Source of the DNA: a virus
IMG/VR virus record: IMGVR_UViG_3300023116_000064
Location: 1-53,084 of that record
DNA length: 53,084 nucleotides
Strand: one strand, 5' to 3'
In this document: piece after piece, positions 21,458 through 31,300 of the stretch
Numbering within the stretch: position 1 is the first letter of the stretch
How the letters are laid out: the number at the start of each line of letters is the position of its first letter
Translations under genes and position numbers: made by a program
The notes under the pieces: generated by a model
What the model saw: only the letters and a program-made list of their open reading frames with translations
What the model was told of the DNA's origin: nothing
Databases searched by the model: none

Positions 21458-21486
21458 ATTATATAGTAAAGTATCAAAGATGTCAA
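21458..21486 (-). promoter_or_regulatory. Perfect-consensus sigma-70 promoter before the oxygenase pair
   Basis: Minus strand TTGACA (21486-21481), 17-nt spacer, TATAAT (21463-21458), both hexamers exact. Transcript start near 21451, leading into oxygenases C and B. It lies inside the late fibre cluster, just after the stop of the 81-aa gene. Confidence 0.85.
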
Positions 21487-21490
21487 TAAT

Positions 21491-21736
21491 TTATTCTTCA
21501 GATGATTCCTGTAAGAGAGCAATGAGTGCTAGTTTTTGCTCACGAGTTAGGGATTCGAAAGGATCTGATTCTTCAACTGGTTCTACTACTGTTGGATGAT
21601 CGTTTTCAATTGGATGACAACACTCATCATCACACACAGCAGTACATCCTTCTGGTGGAGACCATACAGAAGTGTCTCCGTCCCATACAACGCGATTAAT
21701 ACACTTGCCTTCTGAATTTAAGATTGCGTAGATCAT
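21491..21736 (-). CDS. 81-aa fibre-cluster accessory protein
   Basis: 81 aa. MIYAILNSEGKCINRVVWDG resembles the N-terminus of small cyanophage proteins that follow fibre genes. The middle has a Cys cluster (CTAVCDDECCH) and the end a helix LTREQKLALIALLQESSEE. A very good ribosome site, AGGAGGT, lies 6-7 nt before ATG. It follows the 406-aa collagen/glycine-rich gene by 17 nt. The four close Cys and a His could bind metal or form disulfides. Function unknown. Confidence 0.75.
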   Translation of the reverse strand: MIYAILNSEGKCINRVVWDGDTSVWSPPEGCTAVCDDECCHPIENDHPTVVEPVEESDPFESLTREQKLALIALLQESSEE

Positions 21737-21753
21737 TTTTTTACCTCCTTATT

Positions 21754-22974
21754 TTACCATGCCCAAACACGGATTCGACCGTCGCCGCCGTTTCCGCCAG
21801 CGCCAGAATCGCCTTGACCGTCAAACGATGCGCCACCACCGGCGCCACCACCACCTATCGCTGCATTACCACCAGCACCAGCATCTCCAGTTTTATTCGG
21901 AGCACCGCCGCCAGCACCACTAAGTCCACCGGCAGAAATGCTTCCACCCGATTCACCATCAGTCGATCCAGCATTATTGGTGAATGGAGCATCAGAAGGA
22001 TTCCAACCTCCAGGAGTTGCTAGATAACTAGTAGTGTTATATGCAGCACCGCCACCACCGCCAGCGCCGCACCAGCCTTGAAAACCACCGGCTGAAGCGT
22101 AAATCTGTGGATAATTATTGGTGCGGGACCCGCCGGGTCCTAGATATCTGAAGTTATTGTAAGCTGAATATTGTCCCCAGGCAACTGGGACTGTGTTGTT
22201 GTAAGGATTAGTCCCAACACTGTCATCGTCACCACCTTTACCTTTTGTTCCAAAACCACTAGTAAGGTGAGATCCAAATGATGATGTGCCACCATCTGTA
22301 CCATCATTACCATTTGTACTATCCGCTGTAACAGAAGCTCCACCGGTTCCGCCAGCGGCAATAGTAATTGACTCTGTTGATCCTAGAGAACTAGCAGCAA
22401 AAATTTTCTTAGTTATAGGACTTCCCCAACCACCTGATCCACCATTGGTTCTAGTATTGGAAGCACCTTTTCTTCCACTACCGCCGCCGCCCCCGCCGCC
22501 GATAACTTCAACTTCAACCCAGGTGACACCAGCAGGTTTTGTCCAAGTTCCGTTAGATGTAAATTCTTGGAAATCAAGTGAAGAACCACCACCAGACCCA
22601 GTAATACCTTGGGTGCCTTGTGTTCCAGATCCAGTAGTACCTTGAATTCCTTGAACTCCCTGGGAACCAACAACTCCCTGAGTACCTGTGGTTCCTTGTC
22701 TTCCTTCAGTACCTTGAATCCCGTATCCCTGAACACCCTGAGTTCCTGTGTTTCCTTGAATGCCCTGAGTTCCTTGAGCACCATCGGAAGGTCCTTGAAG
22801 ACCCTGCACTCCTTGAATCCCTTGGACACCAGATGAAGGTCCTTGTGTTCCTTGAGTACCTTGAGTGCCTAGATTCGATCTAACCCAAGACGATCCGTTC
22901 CATTGCCAGGTAGTACTATTCGCACTATAAGTTTGATTTAAACTTGGATTATCTGGAAAATTAAGTGCAGGCAT
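21754..22974 (-). CDS. Fibre protein with collagen-like stalk and glycine-rich tip
   Basis: 406 aa. N-terminal attachment-type domain MPALNFPDNPSLNQTYSANS and WQWNGSSWVRSNLG, as in the 1251-aa fibre; then a collagen-like tract of about 95 residues (GTQ, GIQ, GVQ and similar triplets, 22596-22875). Next is [33 protein letters not shown] and a glycine-rich C-terminal half ending DGRIRVWAW. It joins in one chain the stalk and the tip that are separate genes elsewhere in this cluster. No S74 domain. Confidence 0.84.
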   Translation of the reverse strand: MPALNFPDNPSLNQTYSANSTTWQWNGSSWVRSNLGTQGTQGTQGPSSGVQGIQGVQGLQGPSDGAQGTQGIQGNTGTQGVQGYGIQGTEGRQGTTGTQGVVGSQGVQGIQGTTGSGTQGTQGITGSGGGSSLDFQEFTSNGTWTKPAGVTWVEVEVIGGGGGGGSGRKGASNTRTNGGSGGWGSPITKKIFAASSLGSTESITIAAGGTGGASVTADSTNGNDGTDGGTSSFGSHLTSGFGTKGKGGDDDSVGTNPYNNTVPVAWGQYSAYNNFRYLGPGGSRTNNYPQIYASAGGFQGWCGAGGGGGAAYNTTSYLATPGGWNPSDAPFTNNAGSTDGESGGSISAGGLSGAGGGAPNKTGDAGAGGNAAIGGGGAGGGASFDGQGDSGAGGNGGDGRIRVWAW

Positions 22975-22982
22975 TATTCAAC

Positions 22983-23000
22983 TTTTTAGAAATATTTATT
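22983..23000 (-). promoter_or_regulatory. Late-type promoter element
   Basis: AATAAATATTTCTAAAAA on the minus strand, between the 756-aa and 406-aa fibre genes. The spacing between the two halves is longer than in the other copies. Confidence 0.4.
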
Positions 23001-25269
23001 AGAGAGCAACTGCATATGCAATTGCTATGGCTTCAGAAACTCCACCACCACCGCCACCTGCTCCAGAAGGACCTTGAACACCCTGAGCACCTTGAGCACC
23101 ACCAGTGTCACCCTGAATACCTAAAATACCTTGAGCACCCTGAACGCCAGCGCCCGTAATACCTTGAACACCCTGAGTACCATATGTACCCTGAAGACCT
23201 GTTATACCCTGTGTTCCTTGAGTACCAGCACCTGTAGTACCTTGAGCACCTTGAGCACCATCAATACCTTGAATTCCCTGAGTGCTGCCGCCACCACCAC
23301 CAGAGAATATCGAACCATTTTGATAAAGGTCCCCAGTGAAATATATGTCTCCAGCAACAGTTACACCAGTACCAATAGTTTCAAGTTTCTTAGTATCCTT
23401 GTGATAAAGTTCGGCACTTCCAGATCCAGTGAACACTGCCGTTCTTCCACTGCTACCAAGATAAGTACCAGATACGCCACCACTTGAGATAACTACATCA
23501 CCAGAGGTTCCACCAGAATCATTAGACTGCAGATGCAAATCATTACTAGCATTAGCAGATACCTTGAGTGCTGATGATTGTGGAGTTAATCTCCCTTTTA
23601 GAGAACCACTAAATTTGACATCTAAAGCACTATTAGTGGTAGATCTATCAATAATAACTCTATCACTAAATGTAGAAAGACCAGTTGCAGTTACACCACC
23701 AGTAATACTTACACCAGCACCAGTTGTTCTGATTCTACGAGTATTATCATAATAAAGAATACACGATCCATCATCAATATACTGTGCTTTTATTTCCGTT
23801 CCTGCTTGATTATTGAATATAATCTGATTTGCCTTAATAACTAAAGACCCGCTGGCATCTTCTTCCGAGAAGACAGTGTGACCACCTTGGGCTGCTGGCA
23901 ATTTATAAATTTGCATTCGATCGCCAGCACTAGATCCAATGTTCAAAACATTGTTATTATTTCCATCTAGTGTTCTAACAACAATATTATTACCATTGGT
24001 ATCTAAATCACCACCGAGTTTTGGTGTAGTATCTTCAAAAATACTAGAGATTCCAGATCCACCACCGCCACCACCACTTGAAACATTAGAACTGGTGAAG
24101 ACCGCATTACCCATATAATCATGGGCTGAGCACTGATAATGTAGAACTGCTGGTGTGGTATCTGTGATTGTTATCTCAGTATATGCACCAGAACTTCCTG
24201 CAGTTCCTGCTGTTGTTACGTTAGTTGTGTATTGAGTGGTCTTGTCTGCAGTGGTATAAAAACGTAGAGGGTGAGTACTATTAGAAGAATGACTTTGATC
24301 AAATCTATAAGTTCTACCAGGCTGAAGATATAAGAAAGGAGATTCAAAACCAGTCTCTACATTCCTTCTTAAATAATAAGCACTAGAAGATCCTTGGCCA
24401 CTATATCTGTGATTACCACTCTTAGATTGTACAGATACATTAAAAATTACAGTACCACTGTTATGTTTTGCTGCAATAAATTCTGAATATGATAGTTGAG
24501 AAGCTGATGCTATGCCAGTTACATTAATTCCATCAAATGTAGTTTCTAATTTTATCGATGATGAAGTGGGGTCTCCATGATAAAGTGTAACTCCATTATC
24601 ATTATCAATAACTAATCTCTGTTCATAAAGTCCTACACCTTGTCCAGGAGTAGCTCCCCGCCCAAAGGTAAACGTACCGCCTCTACCATATAATTCCCAG
24701 TCACTATTTCCACCGGTTTGATATACATGTGCGGTTCGACCAACGCCTAGAATTTTACCATGAACAAGAGAATCCGGAATTAAAAATGAAAGTCCATTAC
24801 CAAATGTAGAAACACCAGAGACATTTAATTGCTCAAAATTACCATCTAGAGCATAAGCAGTCCTCCACTTATTACTGCTAGTACCAAAATCTACTTGCTT
24901 ATTTACTTGTGGAGATAAAACTCCTTGGTCTGATAGACTAATTAATGCTGTGGAAGTTCCGTTATATTTTCTTGCAATATTTAATGCAACTGACGATCCA
25001 GAAGTATTCGGAACTGTAAAAAGAAATCCGTTTGTAGCAGGACCAGAAACGTCTCTGGTTAGTTCAATTGCAGGACCAACTGATCTAAAAAATGTAGTGA
25101 CACCAGAAACATTTAATCCAACAACACTCGCATCACCCTTAACATCGAGTTTTGCTATTGGATTTGTCGTACCTATACCAATATTTTTACTGGCAGACGT
25201 GGCAATTATACTTGCACCGACACCAACGTCTAAACCATCTTTTACTATAAAATTCTTATAATCGGCCAA
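22999..25269 (-). CDS. Tail fibre with collagen-like C-terminal part, TTG start
   Basis: 756 aa. Starts [18 protein letters not shown] from TTG at 25269; there is no in-frame ATG upstream near the gene, and GGGGGA lies 8 nt before. Contents: SGVSTF-type repeats, a segment [20 protein letters not shown] with [19 protein letters not shown] and [14 protein letters not shown] that resembles a cupredoxin-like His/Cys/Met strand set used in cyanophage structural proteins, then further repeats and a collagen-like tract (23070-23285). It ends [12 protein letters not shown], similar to DEAIALAIALG of the 1591-aa fibre. Confidence 0.83.
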   Translation of the reverse strand: MADYKNFIVKDGLDVGVGASIIATSASKNIGIGTTNPIAKLDVKGDASVVGLNVSGVTTFFRSVGPAIELTRDVSGPATNGFLFTVPNTSGSSVALNIARKYNGTSTALISLSDQGVLSPQVNKQVDFGTSSNKWRTAYALDGNFEQLNVSGVSTFGNGLSFLIPDSLVHGKILGVGRTAHVYQTGGNSDWELYGRGGTFTFGRGATPGQGVGLYEQRLVIDNDNGVTLYHGDPTSSSIKLETTFDGINVTGIASASQLSYSEFIAAKHNSGTVIFNVSVQSKSGNHRYSGQGSSSAYYLRRNVETGFESPFLYLQPGRTYRFDQSHSSNSTHPLRFYTTADKTTQYTTNVTTAGTAGSSGAYTEITITDTTPAVLHYQCSAHDYMGNAVFTSSNVSSGGGGGGSGISSIFEDTTPKLGGDLDTNGNNIVVRTLDGNNNNVLNIGSSAGDRMQIYKLPAAQGGHTVFSEEDASGSLVIKANQIIFNNQAGTEIKAQYIDDGSCILYYDNTRRIRTTGAGVSITGGVTATGLSTFSDRVIIDRSTTNSALDVKFSGSLKGRLTPQSSALKVSANASNDLHLQSNDSGGTSGDVVISSGGVSGTYLGSSGRTAVFTGSGSAELYHKDTKKLETIGTGVTVAGDIYFTGDLYQNGSIFSGGGGGSTQGIQGIDGAQGAQGTTGAGTQGTQGITGLQGTYGTQGVQGITGAGVQGAQGILGIQGDTGGAQGAQGVQGPSGAGGGGGGVSEAIAIAYAVAL

Positions 25270-25310
25270 GGTACTGTTCCCCCATATATTCTGGGTTTTT
25301 ATACTTTCAA

Positions 25311-25318
25311 GTATTTAG
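25311..25318 (-). promoter_or_regulatory. Late-type promoter element
   Basis: CTAAATAC on the minus strand just after the stop of the 878-aa fibre gene, with TATAAAAACC about 15 nt further on, before the TTG start of the 756-aa fibre gene. Confidence 0.4.
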
Positions 25319-27955
25319 TTAATAATTATATGTGTAAGTTCCTAGCACTCTAACAACATAACTGTCAGAATTTCCAACCCCAGTATTATTAACAAGAAGT
25401 CTTATAGAACCTGAGTCTCCATTCGAATCAAGATCAAAAGAAGCAATCGGAGAAGTTAAATTCTCGCCTTGACATACCGTTCCATATTCAATAAATGAAA
25501 TTCTATTGGATCCTTCACTGGCGACTAGAAGTTTTGATATTTGTTGATCATTTCTACCTCCAAAACTGGTATTAGTAGGATAGATTGAAATAATCATTTC
25601 AATTGTAGATGGCAATGTTCCACTTGTACCAACGAGAGATATTCCCGTTGATCCTACTCCAACACCACCTTTCCATGAAGAAGTGGAAAACTCAGTTGGG
25701 TCGTACTGACCAGCACCAACAGAAAAATATCCAAACTGGGTTGCATTTACACTATTGTCAAAGCCTTCATAACGATAAAGACTACCATATACTGAACCAG
25801 TTACTGTTCCACTTAAAGAAGATATTAATCTATTGTTAGTAGCATCATATTTAAGAAATGCATCGCCATATAAACTCTGACGAGAACTTGCAGTAATATC
25901 TCGTACAAATGGAATATAGCAACTAGTATCAGTAATATTGGTGCCTGCAAGTTTAACAGTATCATCAAATGCAAATGTTATTGCTTTAGAGAAAGTAGTT
26001 CCAATTCCAGCAGAAGCAACTGATTTTGTAGTAATTGCTATTCCAGCTCCAGCAATTATCTCAATTGGTTCCTCACCAGATGCAGAAAGAGTGTCTTCCC
26101 CATTAACATACCAAGGATTAAATGTACTTCCAAGATCAACAAAGGCAGTTCCACCACCCTCATCAGTAACATTAAATCCACTACCATTATTAAATTGAAT
26201 CTCGCTTACATTACTTACTGTTACGTTTGTGGCACCACCTTGACTTGCAACTTCCTTAACAGTTAAGGCAGTACCGCCTCCACCACCCTGGAAGAATACG
26301 GTAGCAATACCACTATAATCTCCAGATCCAAAATACGCTGTTGAAACACCAGGACCACTAAAATGTATTGATGTAGCTGCAACTCCTGCTCCAGAAATCG
26401 CATCCGTGCGAATTCCAATAGGAGCTGTAGGTCCTGCAGATTCAAATGTTATGATATCAATAATATCACCAACAGATGCTCCAATATCAAGAACTACACT
26501 TGTTCCATTAGTTGCAGTATAATCTGCCGGTGTTAAACGAACACCATTTAGATATACATCAATGTCTGTACCATCAACATACGTTGCTGCAAATGTTTGT
26601 TGTCCAGCAGTTGCAGTGTAATTAAATTCAGATCTATTGTAAGTAGTTCCCTGAGTACCTTGAGTACCCTGAGTACCCGTTGTACCTTGAGTACCATAAG
26701 TACCCTGAGCACCAGTAATTCCTTGAATACCTTGAGTTCCATCAGTACCTTGAGTACCTGTCGTTCCTTGAGTTCCTGTTGTACCCTGTGCTCCAGTGGT
26801 TCCTTGAGCACCATTGGCACCTTGAGTTCCATCAGTACCTTGAGTACCTGTCGTTCCTTGAGTACCTGTGGCACCTTGAGTACCATCAGTACCTTGAGTA
26901 CCTGTCGTACCTTGTGGTCCAGTGGTTCCCTGAGTTCCATCAGTACCCTGAGTTCCATCAGTACCTTGAGTACCTGTCGTACCTTGTGGTCCAGTGGTTC
27001 CCTGAGTTCCATCAGTACCCTGAGTTCCATTAGTACCTTGAGTACCTGTTGTACCCTGTGCTCCAGTGGTTCCCTGTGCTCCAGTGGTTCCCTGAGCACC
27101 ATTGGCACCTTGAGTTCCATCAGTACCCTGAGTACCTGTGGTGCCTTGAGCACCCGTATCACCTTTGTCTCCAGTTCTAGCAAAGGTGATAATAACGTCA
27201 TCATCATTAGAGAAAGAAGTTACGCTTCCAGAAACATGTGAGCAACTGACTGTAAAGTATCCAGTATTCTCAGTGACACTAGAAATAGTGAAAAGAACAA
27301 AATTGTCTGCATTTAGACGAGTAGAAATTCTAAAATGACCCTTTATAGTAGAAGTAGAGTCATCAATAGTTCTTAAGAATGGTTGTATATCGGTTTGATT
27401 ATTGTCGCTATCATCAATATAAAGGTTTGTTGAAGAACTAAATGGAAATCCATTAACCTTTAATTTTCCTGTTCCTGGATCACTATTAGAAATATTAGTA
27501 CTAAAAGTGTAATCAAAGGTAGCACCACCAAAATTTCCATCAGTACCTTGAACCCCCGTCGTACCTTGAGTTCCATCAGTACCTTGAGTACCTGTTATAC
27601 CTTGAGTACCATCAGTACCTTGGATTCCAGTGGTTCCTTGAGTTCCATCAGTACCTTGAGTACCTGTTGTACCCTGTGCTCCAGTGGTTCCTTGAGCTCC
27701 AGTGGTTCCTTGAGTTCCATCAGTACCCTGAGTACCTGTAGTACCTTGAGTTCCATCAGTACCCTGAGTACCTGTAGTACCTTGAGGACCTTGAGGTCCT
27801 CGAAGTCCTTGGGAACCATCCGTACCCTGAACTGAAGGTGCCCATTCGACACCACTACCAGTCGATGTAAGAACAGAAGCGGCAGCACCTACACTTCTGT
27901 TGTTATCATAAACTATACCAGGAAGATTAACAGGAGACTTACCTTGATATCCCAT
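25319..27955 (-). CDS. Long collagen-like fibre protein
   Basis: 878 aa. MGYQGKSPVNLPGIVYDNNR, then WAPSVQGTDGSQG leading into two long collagen-like tracts (encoded at 27535-27835 and 26648-27165) built from G-T-Q, G-T-T and G-T-D triplets. A small globular beta insert of about 120 aa (FDYTFSTNISNSDPGTGKL ... VIITFARTGDKG) separates them. The C-terminal 370 residues are globular, including FNYTATAGQQTFAATY-VDG and LNGVRLTPADYTATNG, a domain common in phage fibres, and end VLGTYTYNY. It has the most Thr-rich collagen-like tract of the window, giving many possible O-glycosylation sites. Ribosome site GGGGGA. Confidence 0.86.
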   Translation of the reverse strand: MGYQGKSPVNLPGIVYDNNRSVGAAASVLTSTGSGVEWAPSVQGTDGSQGLRGPQGPQGTTGTQGTDGTQGTTGTQGTDGTQGTTGAQGTTGAQGTTGTQGTDGTQGTTGIQGTDGTQGITGTQGTDGTQGTTGVQGTDGNFGGATFDYTFSTNISNSDPGTGKLKVNGFPFSSSTNLYIDDSDNNQTDIQPFLRTIDDSTSTIKGHFRISTRLNADNFVLFTISSVTENTGYFTVSCSHVSGSVTSFSNDDDVIITFARTGDKGDTGAQGTTGTQGTDGTQGANGAQGTTGAQGTTGAQGTTGTQGTNGTQGTDGTQGTTGPQGTTGTQGTDGTQGTDGTQGTTGPQGTTGTQGTDGTQGATGTQGTTGTQGTDGTQGANGAQGTTGAQGTTGTQGTTGTQGTDGTQGIQGITGAQGTYGTQGTTGTQGTQGTQGTTYNRSEFNYTATAGQQTFAATYVDGTDIDVYLNGVRLTPADYTATNGTSVVLDIGASVGDIIDIITFESAGPTAPIGIRTDAISGAGVAATSIHFSGPGVSTAYFGSGDYSGIATVFFQGGGGGTALTVKEVASQGGATNVTVSNVSEIQFNNGSGFNVTDEGGGTAFVDLGSTFNPWYVNGEDTLSASGEEPIEIIAGAGIAITTKSVASAGIGTTFSKAITFAFDDTVKLAGTNITDTSCYIPFVRDITASSRQSLYGDAFLKYDATNNRLISSLSGTVTGSVYGSLYRYEGFDNSVNATQFGYFSVGAGQYDPTEFSTSSWKGGVGVGSTGISLVGTSGTLPSTIEMIISIYPTNTSFGGRNDQQISKLLVASEGSNRISFIEYGTVCQGENLTSPIASFDLDSNGDSGSIRLLVNNTGVGNSDSYVVRVLGTYTYNY
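26648..27165 (-). repeat. Collagen-like triplet tract in the 878-aa fibre
   Basis: Over 500 nt of 9-nt-periodic repeats encoding Gly-Thr-Gln, Gly-Thr-Thr and Gly-Thr-Asp triplets. Blocks of 36-60 nt are repeated exactly within it, and similar blocks recur at 27535-27835, which makes the gene prone to length change. Confidence 0.85.
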
Positions 27956-27971
27956 TTAGTGTATCCCCCTA

Positions 27972-28304
27972 TCAAGTTTGTTCAAGAACACTTACGATAA
28001 CATCTACACTTGATGCAGTGCTTGAAGTTACTTGTATTTTATCACCCGTCTGCAAAACAATCTTATTTCCGGCATTAAAATCATATAATGACCCATCAGG
28101 AATCAAAATTCCCTTTACAATATAAACATCATCAGCAGAAACATCTGCTTTATCAATCTGAACATCAGCAGTTACAGAAGACCCAGTTCTATTCGAAACG
28201 CAGAAGCCAATCACAGTAGCAGTTGTTGCACCCGGAACAGTATAAACGTCTTGCGTTACGGTGCCAATCGATGCTTTAGTATAACTTTTAAAAGTGTTTG
28301 CCAT
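27972..28304 (-). CDS. Small beta-rich fibre-cluster protein, 110 aa
   Basis: 110 aa. MANTFKSYTKASIGTVTQDVYTVPGATTATVIGF, and ending LQTGDKIQVTSSTASSVDVIVSVLEQT. It is a single beta-sandwich-like chain and a paralogue of the 109-aa protein at 48976-49305 (both have F-K, Y-x-x-P, a hydrophobic VxxxxVSNxxxxS strand, DxxxLxxGDxIxxxxS and an SxLEx end). Each copy follows a beta-helix structural gene and precedes a fibre gene. Probably a virion protein or a fibre connector. Confidence 0.78.
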   Translation of the reverse strand: MANTFKSYTKASIGTVTQDVYTVPGATTATVIGFCVSNRTGSSVTADVQIDKADVSADDVYIVKGILIPDGSLYDFNAGNKIVLQTGDKIQVTSSTASSVDVIVSVLEQT

Positions 28305-28310
28305 TTTTTA

Positions 28311-31300
28311 TTATCCTAATGCGATTGCCAACGCGATTGCTTCATCACTTGCAGTAGTAAGTACACTGACTCCATCTATCTGAACATCCGTCGAACTATT
28401 TATACTACCGTTTGCGTCTAGACCACCTGTAATGGTTACACCAACACCAGTGGTTTCAAGTGTCTTATTATTATTGTGGTAAAGTTCTATAGCACCACCA
28501 CTAAAGAATTTAGCTAAAGTAGAAGTCTTGGTGGTAAATAATATATCACCACTTGTAGTATTATTCTTAATGGTAAGATCACCACTTCCATTAAAAGTCA
28601 AAGCATCAGAACTGAGAGATGTTCTATTTGAACCTCCTGTAGCATGAACTTCAATCCTATTTTGGAAGTACGAAAGACCAGTAACACCGAAAGTACCTGC
28701 TACTGATACGTTGTCATGGAACGTAGAAACACCAACAACATCTAATCCACCACCAGTAACTCGAAGACCAGCACGAGCAGTGGCAATACCAATCGAATCT
28801 TGGTTGGTAACATTCTCATAAGTAAGATCACCAAGAACTGTTACGTTTCCACTGAACTCGGCACTAGTAGCAGTAAGAACACCAGATACATTTACATTAT
28901 CTAATTCGGTATGACCAGTTACATCAATACCACCAGCAGTGGTTTCAAACTTAGTAGAACCATTATGATTTAACTTAACTGATCCTCCACCAGTTGCATA
29001 GATTGCCGTTGTTCCACCAGCAACCTGAACTTCAAAATCATCTCTAGATTTAATAACAATATCATCTCCACCAGGACCCTCACCAGCCGTAGTGGTTTCA
29101 ATAATAAGATCTCCTTCTCTATTAGTAATAGAACTATTAGTTCCGTCATGTTTAATGGTTAGATCCTGCGAAGAACCGAAAGTTACATAAGAACTATCTG
29201 GAAGCGAAAAATATCCAGGAGATGAATTCCATGATGCAGTATAAGTATCACCCCTAAAAGCAACATAACCCTCAGCGTTAATTCCTTGAGAGAATGTAGA
29301 GATTCCAGAAACACCTAATTGATTTGAGAAAGTAGTTCCAGTGACAGTAACACCAGCACCAGTGGTTTCAAATGTTTTACCTCCACCATAATATAATGAT
29401 ACGCCAGCATTATTGGCAGCGTACAGCATAGTGGTGCCATCTTCATCTGCTAGATAAAGATCACTACCACGAATCTCTAATCTCCCAGATCCAGATTCGT
29501 TAATATAACTGCTATTTGTTGCAGAGTCATGATAAATCTGTAAGTCTTGACCAGCACCAAATCTTAGTCTGTCGTCATCACCAAGATTTACATTACCTTG
29601 GAATGTAGAAACACCAGTTACATTTAACTGACCAGTCGTTGTGGTTCCAACGATGTTGACACCCGATGTAGCAGTTTCAAATTTCTTAGAGTTGTCGTAG
29701 TAGAGTTCTACTGCTCCGTTTGTGGTGAATTTTGCTTTGGTTTCCGAAATTGACCCATCAGTAATAACAACATCATTATTACCACCAATATATAAACTTC
29801 CAGTTCCAGCATCAGTAATATTACTGCTTGATCCATTATGCCAAATCTGTAAGTCATTACCATCACCAAGATTAATCTTATCATTATCACCAAGGAATAC
29901 ATTGTCATTAAAGGTGCTGACTCCAACTACATCTAATCCACCACCAGTAATTCTTAAACCAGCACGGGCAGTAGCAAGACCAACAGAATCAACGTCAGTA
30001 ACGTCCTCATAAGTCAAATTACCAAGAACGCTTAGGTCTCCAGTAATTACTGCACTAGCAGCAGTAAGAACACCAGATACATTTACATTATCTAATTCGG
30101 TATGACCATCAACATCAATGTCAGCATTAAGATCAATATCACCAGTGAATACTGAAACTTGCTGATTGTTAATTCTAAATGCTTCAGATCCATCAGTATT
30201 AAATCTAATAGTTCCATCAGATCCAGTATCATCAAGAGAAATCGAAGTATCACCCTTTTGTAATGCAGATACTTGGAGAACGGATGCCGTTAGAATTCCA
30301 CTAACATTTAAATTACCAGTAATATTAGTCTCACTGGATCCACCAGGATCAATAGTGATGTCACCAGAAGTCGATGAAAATGTGTTAGCAGCAAGTTGAA
30401 GGTTGCCAACAGTTAAACTAGTTGGAGTAATTAAAGTCTGATTGGATCCACCATCAGTAACGACAAGGTTTCCAACATTCTCTAGGTCGTAAGATGTAGA
30501 AGCAAAACTTACTTGACCTGTTTCTTGATTAATGTAAAGAGAATCACCTACGCGGAAATCTCCACCTTGGTCAATACTTACAAAAGAAACTTGACCACTG
30601 TTAAGTTCAACTACCTCGTTTGCCTGAATAACTGTGGTTGGATCATTGGACATATCCTTTCCAGATCCAACATGGTTGAAGTTCATGGCAAAGAGTCTTA
30701 ACTGAACTCCTACACCATCAGCAACTACACCCTGAGATCCGTATTCAACAGCACAACCAACCGAGCGCATTTCTGCACCAAACATGGTGTAATCAGCAAA
30801 ACTGATTGCACTAGCAATACCAGTGAAAGTAGTACCATCAGACTGATAAAACTCAACTCTTTGAGTGGTTCCAATACCTACCGAAGTAAATGTCCCATAT
30901 CCTTTGCCACTAATCTTGGCATAAGGATCATCATAATTTGTAATTGTTCCGACAGCAACTACAGAACCACCAGAATCAAACAACTTAACAACATCATTAA
31001 CTGATGGTGTAACACTTGGTGTTCTAAACTTAAGTCTTGCTTCGGCAGTTCCAGCAATACCAACTGTTCCCGAAGTACCTACAATAGCTTGAGAAGAGAA
31101 ATAATGGAAGCAATTCAAATACTCTGCACGAGCACCGTTCGTGAGAACAACACCTTTATTATTTGGAGTGAAGAAGGTAACCTCATTAAAGAGCATACCT
31201 GCTTCTAATGAATTACTTGCTACCTTAGATCCATCAACTAACGCACCACGACCAGCAATGTAACTAGTTGGTGGTGAATCTGCAGTATCATAACCATAAG

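Noticed and set aside
26597-27241. Long Ser/Thr/Leu-rich ORF on the plus strand, with similar ones at 12364-12759 and 39164-39700
   Set aside because: These are antisense shadows of the collagen-like triplet tracts; the 9-nt periodicity keeps all frames open and gives artificial 'STLSTL' repeats.
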